Both the position numbers and the translations under genes were made by a program. The notes under the pieces were generated by a model. That model did no database searches, was not told the origin of the DNA, and saw only the letters and a program-made list of their open reading frames with translations. This document shows, one piece after another, positions 8,364 to 17,551 of a stretch of DNA of 64,000 bases. This stretch comes from M3007 sp040397785 (GTDB taxonomy: Bacteria > Bacteroidota > Bacteroidia > Chitinophagales > Saprospiraceae). Each line of letters starts with the position of its first letter. Within the stretch, counting starts at the first letter, position 1. Location: positions 1-64,000 of the forward strand of contig JBBAVI010000018.1 of assembly GCA_040397785.1 (NCBI GenBank), given 5' to 3'.

Positions 8364-9398
8364 TTATTTTTGATACCTGCGATAAAATTCACGGAAGGAA
8401 ATCATGCGCTGCTGGTCCTCATCCCATAGTTTGTGGAAAATACAACGCAAACTTTGCCAAAACGTAATTTTATTAGCGACCTGATCAAAAATCGGATTTT
8501 CATGGTGGCATTGTGCCAAGGCATAATTGGGCACCAACGGATTCAAATGGTGAATATGGTGATACCCGATATTACCTGTGAGCCACTGAAACATTTTTGG
8601 CAATTTGTAATACGTACTACCTTGTATAGCAGCCACTACATAATCCCAGCGATCTTTCCATTGCTTGTACGACATTTCATGCTGGTGTTGCACGTAGAAA
8701 AACCAAATTGCAATAATGCCAAATGCAACCAGAATTGGCAGGTGTACATACAATAGCGCCTTGAAACCAAGCAATGCAACAATACCTGCATGGATCAGCA
8801 CCAGGTAAATGTTATTGAGCAACAATGCACGGTGTGCATGCTCCCAACCTTTCAAACGAATAAGCGGAATGCGGTTATTTATTAAAATATACCACATCGG
8901 TCCGATTAAGAACAAAACTGGGAAACTGCGGTAAAGCTTGTATTTGCCCCGCTGAAAAGAGGTCAGGGCTTTGTACTCCTCCACGGTATATATCTGAATA
9001 TCACCAATATCGCGGTATTCCCATAAAACACCGTTGTGTCCATGGTGAAAATTGTGCGCCTTTGCCCAATACCGGTAAGGAATGAAACTCAGAAAGCTAC
9101 AGATCTGGCCAATGATATCGTTTGCTTTCCGGTTTGTTGTAAATGACTGGTGCCCGCAATCGTGTTGAATGATGAAAATTCGCACTAAAAAGAAGGCATT
9201 TACAATAGCAAGACCAACGACTGCTGCGATTGAAATGTCAATCAGCAGGTACATAGCAACCCAAATGGCAACAAATGGCAAAAAGGAATTTAAAATTTGG
9301 ATAACGGCTTTCTTGGTGTTGGGCAATTGATACGATTTAACAATACCTGGAAGTGTTTTTAGGATTGCTGGATCGTACTGTGGTTGGATAGTTCCCAT
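8364..9398 (-). CDS. Membrane fatty acid desaturase
   Basis: Di-iron integral membrane enzyme of 344 aa that introduces a double bond into acyl chains of lipids. The three histidine boxes are complete: HDCGH (79-83), HNFHH (115-119), and GYHHIHH (near residue 280), followed by LNPLVPNY, as in acyl-lipid delta-5/delta-12-type desaturases. Four hydrophobic segments place it in the inner membrane. Regiospecificity cannot be told from sequence. Its stop codon directly abuts the palindromic element 8199-8362, which may serve as its 3-prime hairpin. The upstream gap (9399-9606) shows only a weak TACATTTA. Confidence 0.9.
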   Translation of the reverse strand: MGTIQPQYDPAILKTLPGIVKSYQLPNTKKAVIQILNSFLPFVAIWVAMYLLIDISIAAVVGLAIVNAFFLVRIFIIQHDCGHQSFTTNRKANDIIGQICSFLSFIPYRYWAKAHNFHHGHNGVLWEYRDIGDIQIYTVEEYKALTSFQRGKYKLYRSFPVLFLIGPMWYILINNRIPLIRLKGWEHAHRALLLNNIYLVLIHAGIVALLGFKALLYVHLPILVAFGIIAIWFFYVQHQHEMSYKQWKDRWDYVVAAIQGSTYYKLPKMFQWLTGNIGYHHIHHLNPLVPNYALAQCHHENPIFDQVANKITFWQSLRCIFHKLWDEDQQRMISFREFYRRYQK

Positions 9399-9606
9399 GC
9401 GTTAAATACGGTGAAAATGACCCCGGCAACAGACCATCTATTACTTCGTTTGCCGACGGTAAGATGAAATTAAATGTACGCTTTCATGACTTTCAAAAAG
9501 AATGTTTTGAAATGTCGTCGCAAAGTCCGGCAAATAATCGAATTGCCAGACTTCCTCCGGTATTAATTTTGCCCGTACGTCTGCAAAACTGGTATTTAGA
9601 CTGATT

Positions 9607-11886
9607 TTACCGAAGCAAGGTCACTTGCCCCTGCAATACTTTTTGAACGGTTGGTCGATCAGCACCTTCGAACTGTATCAATGCTTGATACATATAAACA
9701 CCAGGCAAGGCAGCACGCCCTTGAATTTGCCCATCCCAATAAGGATTTGCCCCGCTGCTGGAAAAAACAAGGCTCCCCCAACGGTCATACACCTGAATTT
9801 GTATCTGGCCTAATGCGCAATCACTAAACACTTGAAAAACACTATTAAGTCCTTCACGATCAGGCCAAAATACATTAGGTGTATATGTTTTACATTCCGG
9901 ACAATCCGTAAATTCAACCTGAATCGTATCTTGAAAGATGCAGGCTTGTGTTTGTACTTGTAAGGTGTAACTGCCCGAGGTTGCTACCGTGATAGAAGGG
10001 GTCTGTTGCCCATTGCTCCACAATAAGGGAATGCCCTGGGTAGTTTCAATGGGCGCAATCTGGATTATTTGGCCATTACACACCAGGGTGTCCTTGCCTA
10101 ATGCGACCGTTTGAGGGCTTAAAAATGTCAATTGCAAGTCATCCGTAGTAAAACAACCTGCCTGATCCGTAACGGTAACAGCATATTGCCCCGATTTGTT
10201 GGCAACAATGGAAGATAACGCCACGCCGGTATTCCAGGCATATTGGTAATTCGGGTTGAACCCGGCCTCCAGCGAAACCAAATCGCCTGCACAATATAGC
10301 GAATCACTCCCAAGTACAACCTCGGGTGGCGTATCTACGGCCAGATATTGAATAGCCGTATCCAAACATCCGCCTACCTGAAATTGATGCCAAACAACAT
10401 AATTACCCGGTTTTTCATACCGCACAATCCCTACTTCAGCACTCGATCCCGTAGCAGGAATCGCCCCGCCAAATTGCCAATTAGAGCTGCCGAAGGGGTA
10501 ATCTTCTACCCCCAGCAAGCGTTTTACACGAATCGCTTCCCCAGGGCAAATCACCGAATCAGCCATACTAAAACGGGCATCCAAATCGCCCGGATCGTAA
10601 CAAAAATCGCCGATAGAAACACTTAGGTCCTTGGCGAGGACGCTTTCCGGTTGTATGCAGGAAAAAACGCTGCGCTTCATCTCAATCGGGCTGCTTTTAA
10701 AGATCGTATCCACCAATTTTAGCCCACATGCCTCTTGGGTGACACAGTTGGGCAAAGATCCTTCCCCATCGGGTTTGCTAAAAACAAATCGATCGGACGA
10801 TAAATTAGCCATGCGCATGAAGTCCTGGGTGCCTGCATTACACAGCGTATTCCCAAATCGTCCTGCCAAATACACCTTTTGCGTTTGTAATTGTCCATCC
10901 AGGGTATGCCGCAGGAGCAGACTACCGCCGCCGCCCAGGTAAAAAATGCTGGTTAACAAGTTGCCATCGCCTGAAAGACTCAATTGGCCGCTGGAAATGT
11001 CTTTTAAAATTAAGCCCCCACCGCCCAAACGCAGTTCTTTAAACCATTTCCAGTTAAAACTGGCATCCATGACCCCAATACCTACCCAGTCAATCCCTTC
11101 CGAACGCGCCAAAAAAGCAATATCTCCGTTTGGAAGCGGTTTTAAAGCCTGAATAAAAATATTGGGAAAAAAGGCCTTGTTCAGCACATTACCTTGCGCG
11201 TCCAACTGCATCATTACCGTATGATTGGGTCCAAATGAACCACCACCGGGCTGTTTTTGTTCTACGCCCACCGCAAGCAACAATTTATCGTCAAACGGTT
11301 CCTGGCAAAAAATGCGGTACAAATCAAAGGTGCCTGCGGTATATTGGTATTCCCACAGGGTTTGTCCGGCAAAATTGAGTTTCCCTAAAAAAAGTTGTTC
11401 TGCAGGACGGTTGTAGCCCCCCAAATAACACCCGTCCGTTTGGACACTCAGGCTGTACCGATCCAGGATGGCAGGCGCAAAAGCCCCCCAACTTACATCA
11501 CCGAATGCATCGATTTTAAACAAAATTTGCCCTCGAATAGCGCCATTGATTGATTTTTGTGCGTGTACGAAGGCCCCGCCATCCGACATGGGCCGCACGT
11601 TCCAACCCGCTGGAAATTCGAAGGTCGTATCAGGTGGATAATAGATTTTTGACCATAAAGGATCGCCCATGGTATCTGTTCGGAGGATAAATGCATGTGC
11701 GTATTGATCACGGTATTCACCGCTGATCAAAAAACTACCCGCCGTTTGTTGCTGTACATCGTGCGCAATCAAGTAGCGGCCACCCGGGTCGGCATATACC
11801 CTTTGAAAAGCCTGCCCATGCAACACGCGGTGCGGACCAAACAAGCAACAGCAGGATAAAACTAGGCGAAACAAACACATCCGCAT
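9607..11886 (-). CDS. Secreted T9SS type B cargo protein with gliding-type C-terminal domain
   Basis: A 759-aa exported protein: signal peptide in the first 25 residues (ending near VLHGQ), a long N-terminal region with repeated beta-strand segments (LISGEYRDQYAHAFILRTD and similar, suggesting a beta-propeller of SBBP type), two PKD/Ig-like segments around 480-660, and a C-terminal domain of about 90 residues (NVFWPDREGLNSVFQVF, YDRWGSLVF, PYWDG, GVYMYQALI) that matches the CHU_C/gliding-motility-associated type B sorting signal. T9SS would export it and attach it to or release it from the cell surface. Function is unknown; adhesin-like roles are common. It is transcribed divergently from uvrC. 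Confidence 0.85.
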   Translation of the reverse strand: MRMCLFRLVLSCCCLFGPHRVLHGQAFQRVYADPGGRYLIAHDVQQQTAGSFLISGEYRDQYAHAFILRTDTMGDPLWSKIYYPPDTTFEFPAGWNVRPMSDGGAFVHAQKSINGAIRGQILFKIDAFGDVSWGAFAPAILDRYSLSVQTDGCYLGGYNRPAEQLFLGKLNFAGQTLWEYQYTAGTFDLYRIFCQEPFDDKLLLAVGVEQKQPGGGSFGPNHTVMMQLDAQGNVLNKAFFPNIFIQALKPLPNGDIAFLARSEGIDWVGIGVMDASFNWKWFKELRLGGGGLILKDISSGQLSLSGDGNLLTSIFYLGGGGSLLLRHTLDGQLQTQKVYLAGRFGNTLCNAGTQDFMRMANLSSDRFVFSKPDGEGSLPNCVTQEACGLKLVDTIFKSSPIEMKRSVFSCIQPESVLAKDLSVSIGDFCYDPGDLDARFSMADSVICPGEAIRVKRLLGVEDYPFGSSNWQFGGAIPATGSSAEVGIVRYEKPGNYVVWHQFQVGGCLDTAIQYLAVDTPPEVVLGSDSLYCAGDLVSLEAGFNPNYQYAWNTGVALSSIVANKSGQYAVTVTDQAGCFTTDDLQLTFLSPQTVALGKDTLVCNGQIIQIAPIETTQGIPLLWSNGQQTPSITVATSGSYTLQVQTQACIFQDTIQVEFTDCPECKTYTPNVFWPDREGLNSVFQVFSDCALGQIQIQVYDRWGSLVFSSSGANPYWDGQIQGRAALPGVYMYQALIQFEGADRPTVQKVLQGQVTLLR

Positions 11887-12039
11887 GGGATTCTGTTAAG
11901 TTGTCGATGATTTATGAAATAGATTAAAAAAGGACATTCATCTTTGCGCACCAACAAGGTTTGAATTGGCGGAAAACGCAGATTTTGCGCTTCCGACCAA
12001 CAACCACCAGGTGTTGACCATAATAAAGGTGCATTACAC

Positions 12040-13860
12040 ATGACCAACGAGCAGTTTAAGGCTTTTTCACCCACCATTCCCAGTGATCCGGGCATTTACA
12101 AATTCATCGCGCCGGATGGGGTTATTTTATATGTCGGCAAGGCCAAAAACCTGCGCAACCGGCTCTTCTCTTATTTTGGAGAAAAAAAGCACCAGTTGGC
12201 TAAAACCAAGGTGATGGTCAAACACGCCCAGCACATTGAATTTACCATCGTTGAAACCGAATATGATGCCCTGCTGCTCGAAAACTCCCTGATCAAAAAA
12301 CACCTTCCACGGTATAATGTAATGCTCAAGGACGAAAAATCGCCTTTGATTTACATTTGTATCAAATTAGAGCGTTTCCCCAGGGTATTTTTGACCCGTA
12401 AAACCATCCGCGACGGCTCCACCTATTTTGGCCCTTACCTCAACAAGTTTCGCGTAGAACAAATAACTGAATTAATTCGCAAACTATTTCAATTACGTAC
12501 GTGTACCCTCAATTTATCCGTAGAAAATATTGATAAAGGCAAATTTAAGCCTTGTTTGGAATATCATATCAAAAACTGTGCAGCCCCTTGTGTAGCCTAC
12601 GAAAGTGAAGAAAGTTACAACAAGAAAATTGAACAGATCAAAAACGTGCTTAAAGGCAATTTTTCGGCGGTAAAGGCGCATTTAAGAGATGAAATGCAGC
12701 ATTTTGCCGAAAATTTGCAGTTTGAACAAGCGCAATTGGTGAAAGACAAACTGCTGCTATTTGAAGATTATCAGGGGAAAAGTACCGTCGTTAACCCCAA
12801 TATCAAGGATGTTGATGTATTTGCCATTGCAGAAGATGAAAAAGAGGCGTTTGTCAATTACCTCAAAGTAGTGAATGGCGCGGTGATTATTACCTACACC
12901 CTTACGTTGACCAAAAACCTGGATGAAGACCGTGAAACGTTGTTGTTGTTTGCCATTGAAAACCTGCGTGAACGGTTCAATTCCATTACGGCCGAACTGA
13001 TCCTGCCCATTCCCTTGGTCATTCCGAATGGCGAAAATCTGATTATTACGGTGCCTAAAATTGGCGACAAGAAGAAACTGCTCGATCTTTCTGAAAAAAA
13101 CGTACAATACCATTTGATGCAACGGAAGCGTCAGGCAGCCAATCAGACCGGGCGTCAAACCTCGGCTGAACGGATCTTGCGCACCCTGCAAACCGACCTG
13201 CAAATGGAAGCCGCCCCCCTGCACATTGAATGCTTTGACAACTCTAACATACAGGGAACCAATCCAGTATCGTCGTGTGTGGTGTTTCGAAATGCCAAAC
13301 CCTCCAAAAAAGACTACCGGCATTACAATGTAAAAACCGTGGAAGGGCCTAACGACTTTGCCAGCATGGAAGAAGTGGTGTTTCGGCGCTACAAACGCCT
13401 GCTCGCGGAAGGCGAAAGCTTGCCTCAATTGATTATCATTGACGGCGGTAAGGGGCAATTGAGTGCAGCCATGAAAAGTTTGCGCATCCTGGGCATCGAT
13501 CAACAAGTAACGGTGGTCGGGATCGCCAAACGCCTGGAGGAAATCTTTTTCCCGGAAGATCCTGTTCCGTTGTACATCAATAAAAAATCAGAATCGCTGA
13601 AATTGATGCAACAGGCCCGGAACGAAGCACACCGATTTGCCATTACGTTTCACCGCAACCAGCGCAGCAAAGACTTTATCAAAACCGAATTGACTGAAAT
13701 ACCCGGCATTGGTACCAAAACAGCCGAAAAACTGTTGCAGCATTTTGGCTCTATTGCGCGGGTACGAGAAACAGATCCTGCCGAATTGGAGACTTTGATC
13801 GGGAAAGTGGCGGCTAAAAAGGTGCGGGGGTATTTTGAGGGAGAGGGGGAGATTGAGTAG
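12040..13860 (+). CDS. uvrC: UvrABC excinuclease subunit C
   Basis: Makes the dual incisions in nucleotide excision repair together with UvrB. The 606-aa protein contains the GIY-YIG nuclease (PGIYKF...VILYVGKAKNLRNRL, about 17-95), a cysteine-containing middle segment (CLEYHIKNCAAPC), the UVR/UvrB-binding motif (near 205-240), the RNase H-like endonuclease half (ECFDNSNIQGTNPVSSCVVF, IIIDGGKGQL), and C-terminal helix-hairpin-helix repeats (EIPGIGTKTAEKLL). The upstream region has a CATCTTTGCGCACCAAC stretch (11937-11953) resembling a -7 box and start; nearly the same string precedes the GH3 gene at 20653. Confidence 0.96.
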   Translation: MTNEQFKAFSPTIPSDPGIYKFIAPDGVILYVGKAKNLRNRLFSYFGEKKHQLAKTKVMVKHAQHIEFTIVETEYDALLLENSLIKKHLPRYNVMLKDEKSPLIYICIKLERFPRVFLTRKTIRDGSTYFGPYLNKFRVEQITELIRKLFQLRTCTLNLSVENIDKGKFKPCLEYHIKNCAAPCVAYESEESYNKKIEQIKNVLKGNFSAVKAHLRDEMQHFAENLQFEQAQLVKDKLLLFEDYQGKSTVVNPNIKDVDVFAIAEDEKEAFVNYLKVVNGAVIITYTLTLTKNLDEDRETLLLFAIENLRERFNSITAELILPIPLVIPNGENLIITVPKIGDKKKLLDLSEKNVQYHLMQRKRQAANQTGRQTSAERILRTLQTDLQMEAAPLHIECFDNSNIQGTNPVSSCVVFRNAKPSKKDYRHYNVKTVEGPNDFASMEEVVFRRYKRLLAEGESLPQLIIIDGGKGQLSAAMKSLRILGIDQQVTVVGIAKRLEEIFFPEDPVPLYINKKSESLKLMQQARNEAHRFAITFHRNQRSKDFIKTELTEIPGIGTKTAEKLLQHFGSIARVRETDPAELETLIGKVAAKKVRGYFEGEGEIE

Positions 13861-13930
13861 GCAATGACCGTTTCGTGCATACAATACGAATCCATGAATC
13901 GGGGGACATTTTTCACAACCTGATTAAAAG

Positions 13931-13971
13931 ATGGCTGCCCGTACCAACGCCTAGAAGGTATGGACAGCCAT
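13931..13971. terminator. Hairpin between convergent uvrC and lipoprotein gene
   Basis: 15-base arms (13931-13945 with 13957-13971), one mismatch and one G-U pair, 11-base loop. It is followed by an AT-rich stretch; probably ends uvrC transcription. Confidence 0.7.
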
Positions 13972-13991
13972 GCAATATTTTGCCTTGTTCG

Positions 13992-14516
13992 TTATCTGAT
14001 TCTTTTAACCTTGAACCTACAATCCTGAAATACTAATGTATCAGGGTTGTTTAAATTTATTTTAGGGGGCATCAAAACAAAAGAACAAGAAACTTCGCCT
14101 TCCAACCATTTTTTATCATTTGAAATTTTACTTATTTTGACAAACCTTTTAGGTGCTGATTCAATGATTTTGTAAGCATCTTCCACAACATCTCCATCAC
14201 CTTGAACGGTTGCGTAGGATACCTTTATTAATGAATCTCCAAACATTGTATGTGTATAGTCGTATAACGCGTGCTCACCAGTTGTTAAAGGGAGCAAACC
14301 AATGGTCATACTTTCACGGTAAAAACCATGATCGCTTTTTCGGCTTATCACAATTACAGTTCTGTCGTTGTAATCACGTGCGTAAGCCTCTGCCTCCCAG
14401 TTCACCCCGTTTTTTAATCCCCAAATCCGACCATCTGAATAATCTGGGGTGTAATGATCTTTTTTACAGGCAGGTAGCATGATTGCTACGATGCAAAATA
14501 TTGAAAGAATCCGCAT
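13992..14516 (-). CDS. Small lipoprotein of unknown function
   Basis: 174 aa. The signal peptide ends in a lipobox (MLPAC, Cys about 16), so the mature protein should be lipid-anchored. The rest is a predicted all-beta domain beginning GRIWGLKNGVNWEAEAYARDY, a pattern seen in Bacteroidota lipoproteins of the DUF6252 kind (a resemblance recalled, not searched). It ends in CRFKVKRIR. It is downstream of the T9SS-tail remnant but separated from it by a terminator (14544-14572), so it is probably a single-gene unit. Confidence 0.75.
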   Translation of the reverse strand: MRILSIFCIVAIMLPACKKDHYTPDYSDGRIWGLKNGVNWEAEAYARDYNDRTVIVISRKSDHGFYRESMTIGLLPLTTGEHALYDYTHTMFGDSLIKVSYATVQGDGDVVEDAYKIIESAPKRFVKISKISNDKKWLEGEVSCSFVLMPPKINLNNPDTLVFQDCRFKVKRIR

Positions 14517-14543
14517 GACATATTTTTATTTAGGTGAAAAAAA

Positions 14544-14572
14544 GTTGTGCAAGGATATACTCCCTGCACAAC
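14544..14572 (-). terminator. Terminator of the degraded T9SS gene
   Basis: Stem GTTGTGCA/TGCACAAC (14544-14551 with 14565-14572) followed on the minus strand by at least seven T residues. It lies 8 bases after the stop of the remnant at 14581, which suggests that frame once ended a real transcription unit. Confidence 0.8.
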
Positions 14573-14580
14573 CAAGGACA

Positions 14581-14778
14581 TCATTTGAGCAGCAAAACCG
14601 TTTTTAGGGAAATACCCTCAGATGAGATCGTCAAAAAATAAACACCTTTGGGCAATTTGAAGTCAAACAAAACCTTAGCCACCATGTAACATACATGAAA
14701 AATGATTTTCCCCGAATGCCCACACAATAGTAAAAATTTTACCTCAATCCACCAAATTAAATAATCTAAAAAAATCAA
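14581..14778 (-). pseudogene. Remnant of a T9SS cargo gene (C-terminal sorting tail only)
   Basis: The open frame encodes 65 residues whose last 50 look like the end of a type A T9SS sorting domain: a beta strand plus turn (VKFLLLCGHSGKIIF) and the classic LPKGVYFLTISSEG...KTVLLLK ending. The upstream part (MIFLDYLIWWI) is not recognisable and the preceding sequence is AT-rich with stops, so the cargo portion has been lost. A functional terminator is retained just downstream. The alternative, a true 65-aa protein, is unlikely because no signal peptide or cargo is present. Confidence 0.65.
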
Positions 14779-14844
14779 TATAGCATATTTATGCGATACC
14801 GCTTCAAGCTTTTCCTGGCTCAGATGTAATCAACTAAAATCAAA

Positions 14845-14882
14845 ACCGCCGCGTCCAGGAGCAAACTCCCAAACGCGGCGGT
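14845..14882 (-). terminator. Terminator of the glycosyltransferase operon
   Basis: Perfect 10-bp GC-rich stem (14845-14854 with 14873-14882), extended inside by CAGGAG/CTCC pairing. It begins 26 bases after the stop codon at 14908; the T-run on the minus strand is weak (TTTTGATTTT). Confidence 0.75.
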
Positions 14883-14907
14883 CAAAAAAATATCTTAAAA
14901 TCAAGCC

Positions 14908-16455
14908 TTAGCGCATTTGCAAATGCTTGATAGAGTAGTAACAAATGGTACCAAATCCTACTGCCAACATGGAGTGGAACAACAAAAACGCGGTATTATC
15001 GGTCAACAAGCCTACAATGGCTGAAGTCGTAAACACCAAGGCCATGACACCTTCGATAATGGTTACCCAGGAAATTTTCTTCGCGACATAGCTTGCGCTT
15101 TTGAAACTCTTTTGTTGACCATTGATGCCATATTTTGGGGTACGCACAAAACCAGATGCTTTACCACGGTAACCTTCAATTACCGCAATCGCGTTGTACA
15201 GCGACAAACCCATTGAAATCGGCATAAACGAGATAAACAAACCGAAAAAGCGCACTTTTTCCCACAAAGTAGCCGGTTCAGTACGGTGCAACACCGCTGT
15301 AATATTGGCTGTGTAAGAAATGCCTACTACAGAGAACAAACCCAATACCGAGAATGACAGGAAGTGTGTAGAAATACCCAATTCGCTAAAAGCAAATGCG
15401 AGTGGAATACTGCTCAAGGCAGCGATAAATACCCACAAGAACACACCATACGCCAACAATTGGCTGGTAGCGTGTACTTTTTGCATCATATTGAGTTTGC
15501 CATTGCTTTCGTTCCAGATCAGGCGCAGCAATTTGCGGGCATTTTGTGCGCCGCCTTTGTTCCAACGGAACTGCTGACCTTTCAAGCCATTCATTTCTAC
15601 AGGCAACTCGGCCGGACTTTCCAATTTTTCCAAATACTGGATTTTGTAACCGGCAATTTGTGCACGGAAACTCAGATCAAGGTCTTCTGTGAGGGTATCA
15701 CTTTGCCAGCCACCGGCTTCATTGATTACTTTTTTGCGCCACAAACCGGCAGTACCATTGAATTGCAGCAACAAATTGCCATAAGAGCGACCTGCCTGTT
15801 CTACCGTAAAGTGCACGTTCAATTGCAACGCTTGCAAACGGGTCAAAAGACTGTAATCGGCATTGATATGTGCCCAACGCGTTTGTACGATGCCCACTTT
15901 CTCATCTTCAAAATAAGGCATGGTCGTACGCAAGAAATCGGGACGTGGTGTAAAGTCTGCGTCAAAAATCGCAATAAAGTCGGCATTAGAACGCGGCATG
16001 GCTTCTTGCAAAGCACCTGCCTTGTACCCTTGGCGGTTTACGCGGTGGATATGTTCGATATTGTATCCTTCTGCGCGGAGTGCTGCTACTTTTTTAGCAA
16101 CAATATCAACCGTTTCGTCGGTAGAGTCATCCAGTACGTGTATTTCGAAGCGTGACTTCGGATACTCTTGTGCTGCAACAAAGTCGATGATGCGTTCAGC
16201 CACATACATTTCATTGTACATGGGCAACTGCACCGTCACAAAAGGTACGGATTCATCGTTTTGATCGTATTGACGATACTCGATGCTCGGATTTTCCCGG
16301 TGAAAGCGTTTGTACAGGTACAGCAAATGGAATTGCAAGAGGCAGTAAATGGTTACTGCGCTCATGGCGACGAAATAGATAAGGAGCATCAGGTAACCAA
16401 AATCTACAAAAGCCTGATACTCGAATGCTTGAAAAAGCGAATGGATACCGTACAT
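14908..16455 (-). CDS. Membrane glycosyltransferase family 2, cellulose/glucomannan-synthase-like
   Basis: 515 aa, processive-type GT2 enzyme in the inner membrane. Order: N-terminal membrane segment (about 18-45), cytosolic catalytic domain with the conserved acidic residues (LDDSTD 108-113, DADF 165-168, TEDLD 256-260) and QQFRW (294-298), then four or more C-terminal membrane segments (from about 330). This is the D,D,D,QxxRW signature of cellulose synthase and CslA-type glucomannan synthases. The product is unknown; no BcsB/BcsC-like partners are nearby. The DPM1-like gene lies 56 bp upstream on the same strand, so the two are probably co-transcribed. Confidence 0.88.
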   Translation of the reverse strand: MYGIHSLFQAFEYQAFVDFGYLMLLIYFVAMSAVTIYCLLQFHLLYLYKRFHRENPSIEYRQYDQNDESVPFVTVQLPMYNEMYVAERIIDFVAAQEYPKSRFEIHVLDDSTDETVDIVAKKVAALRAEGYNIEHIHRVNRQGYKAGALQEAMPRSNADFIAIFDADFTPRPDFLRTTMPYFEDEKVGIVQTRWAHINADYSLLTRLQALQLNVHFTVEQAGRSYGNLLLQFNGTAGLWRKKVINEAGGWQSDTLTEDLDLSFRAQIAGYKIQYLEKLESPAELPVEMNGLKGQQFRWNKGGAQNARKLLRLIWNESNGKLNMMQKVHATSQLLAYGVFLWVFIAALSSIPLAFAFSELGISTHFLSFSVLGLFSVVGISYTANITAVLHRTEPATLWEKVRFFGLFISFMPISMGLSLYNAIAVIEGYRGKASGFVRTPKYGINGQQKSFKSASYVAKKISWVTIIEGVMALVFTTSAIVGLLTDNTAFLLFHSMLAVGFGTICYYSIKHLQMR

Positions 16456-16511
16456 ATAATATTTGAGTTGAAAGTGCAGTGAATGAGCCGAAGCGTGTTG
16501 TTAATTTTGGA

Positions 16512-17246
16512 TTAAAGTGTTGGTTTCCAATTATTTAATTTAAAAATAGTCGAAATGATTTTCCAGCCAGCCAGCACGGAGCCTTTTATGGTTCCAGATA
16601 CTTTGCTTTTGCCGCCTGCGCGTTTGCGGTACCTTACAGCAACCTCTGTACACTTCAGTTGCATAATGGCCGCTTTTACCTGCATTTCCACCGTCCAACC
16701 AAAATTGCGGTCTTGCATGTCCATCGCCAGCAATTTATCCCATCGAATAGCACGAAAAGGCCCCAAATCACTAAAACGATATTTAAAAAAGATTTGGATC
16801 ATGAAGGGCGCCAACCAATTGCCAAATCGCTGCGGCACGGTCATCGCTCCCGGTTCCAGCCCGCCTTTGCTGCGTGAACCGATAACCAAATCTTGTCCGT
16901 CCTTCAAAATGGGTGCTACCACGTTTGGAAGCTCCTCCGGATAATCCGAATAATCGCCATCTATAAAAACGATCAGTTCGGGTTGTTCTGATGTTGGCAG
17001 GTTTTTCAAAAATTGAATACCCGCCAAACATGCATTGCCGTATCCGCGTAACGGTTGTTCTACCACAATTGCCCCATGCGCTAACGCCACTGCTACCGTC
17101 TTGTCCGTCGAACCATTGTTGCACACAATTACTTGTCTAACCCATGCTTTCGGAATGCCCGCCAATACGAATGGTAAAGCAACTTCTTCATTGTACACCG
17201 GTATAATCACATCAATAACCGGAATCCCATTTGGATCTGCAAACAT
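16512..17246 (-). CDS. Glycosyltransferase family 2, dolichyl-phosphate-mannose-synthase-like
   Basis: 244 aa GT-A enzyme with the DPM1/DPG-like layout: VIIPVYNEE near the N-terminus, nucleotide-binding VCNNGSTDKT, FIDGDYSDYPE as the DxD region, GSRSKGGLEPGAM, and FGWTVEMQVKA. Such enzymes typically transfer a sugar from a nucleotide donor to a polyprenyl-phosphate carrier. It has no membrane anchor of its own apart from a weak hydrophobic stretch. It is the first gene of a probable two-gene unit with the family 2 enzyme at 14908, suggesting surface-polysaccharide or glycolipid synthesis (inference). Confidence 0.87.
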   Translation of the reverse strand: MFADPNGIPVIDVIIPVYNEEVALPFVLAGIPKAWVRQVIVCNNGSTDKTVAVALAHGAIVVEQPLRGYGNACLAGIQFLKNLPTSEQPELIVFIDGDYSDYPEELPNVVAPILKDGQDLVIGSRSKGGLEPGAMTVPQRFGNWLAPFMIQIFFKYRFSDLGPFRAIRWDKLLAMDMQDRNFGWTVEMQVKAAIMQLKCTEVAVRYRKRAGGKSKVSGTIKGSVLAGWKIISTIFKLNNWKPTL

Positions 17247-17551
17247 GCCTACACTACAAAAATTTGATTCTTAAACACTTAGACACAAATTCCGAATAAA
17301 ATTTTCCGCAGTTTGTACCCAAGCGCTGTTTTTTGCAAGGACATTTCAGCAAAGCCGATGCAAAGTTAAAGAATGCGTTAAGAAAAAGTTAAAAGGCTTT
17401 CAAAATTAGATGTTAAAGTTTTGTAAACAGCCCCGTTTTGAAAGGAAATTATACTTTGCATCACCATACTGGCAAAATATAATTTTTAACAACATGCAAA
17501 AATACGGGAATTTCCGAATGATCTACTTTTAATCTTGCTTACTTTTGCAAC
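17247..17551. other. 305-bp divergent intergenic region
   Basis: AT-rich spacer between two divergent genes. The only promoter-like signal is TACTTTTG (17540-17547) on the plus strand, so close to the ATG at 17552 that a transcript from it would be nearly leaderless. No gene or repeat is seen. Confidence 0.5.

Noticed and set aside
8169..8467. Two overlapping small proteins on opposite strands near the desaturase gene.
   Set aside because: They are mirror translations of the palindromic element 8199-8362; similarity between them comes from the DNA symmetry, not from protein conservation.
12757..13506. 249-codon open frame antisense to uvrC.
   Set aside because: Shadow of a well-conserved gene; composition follows uvrC codons and no motif is present.
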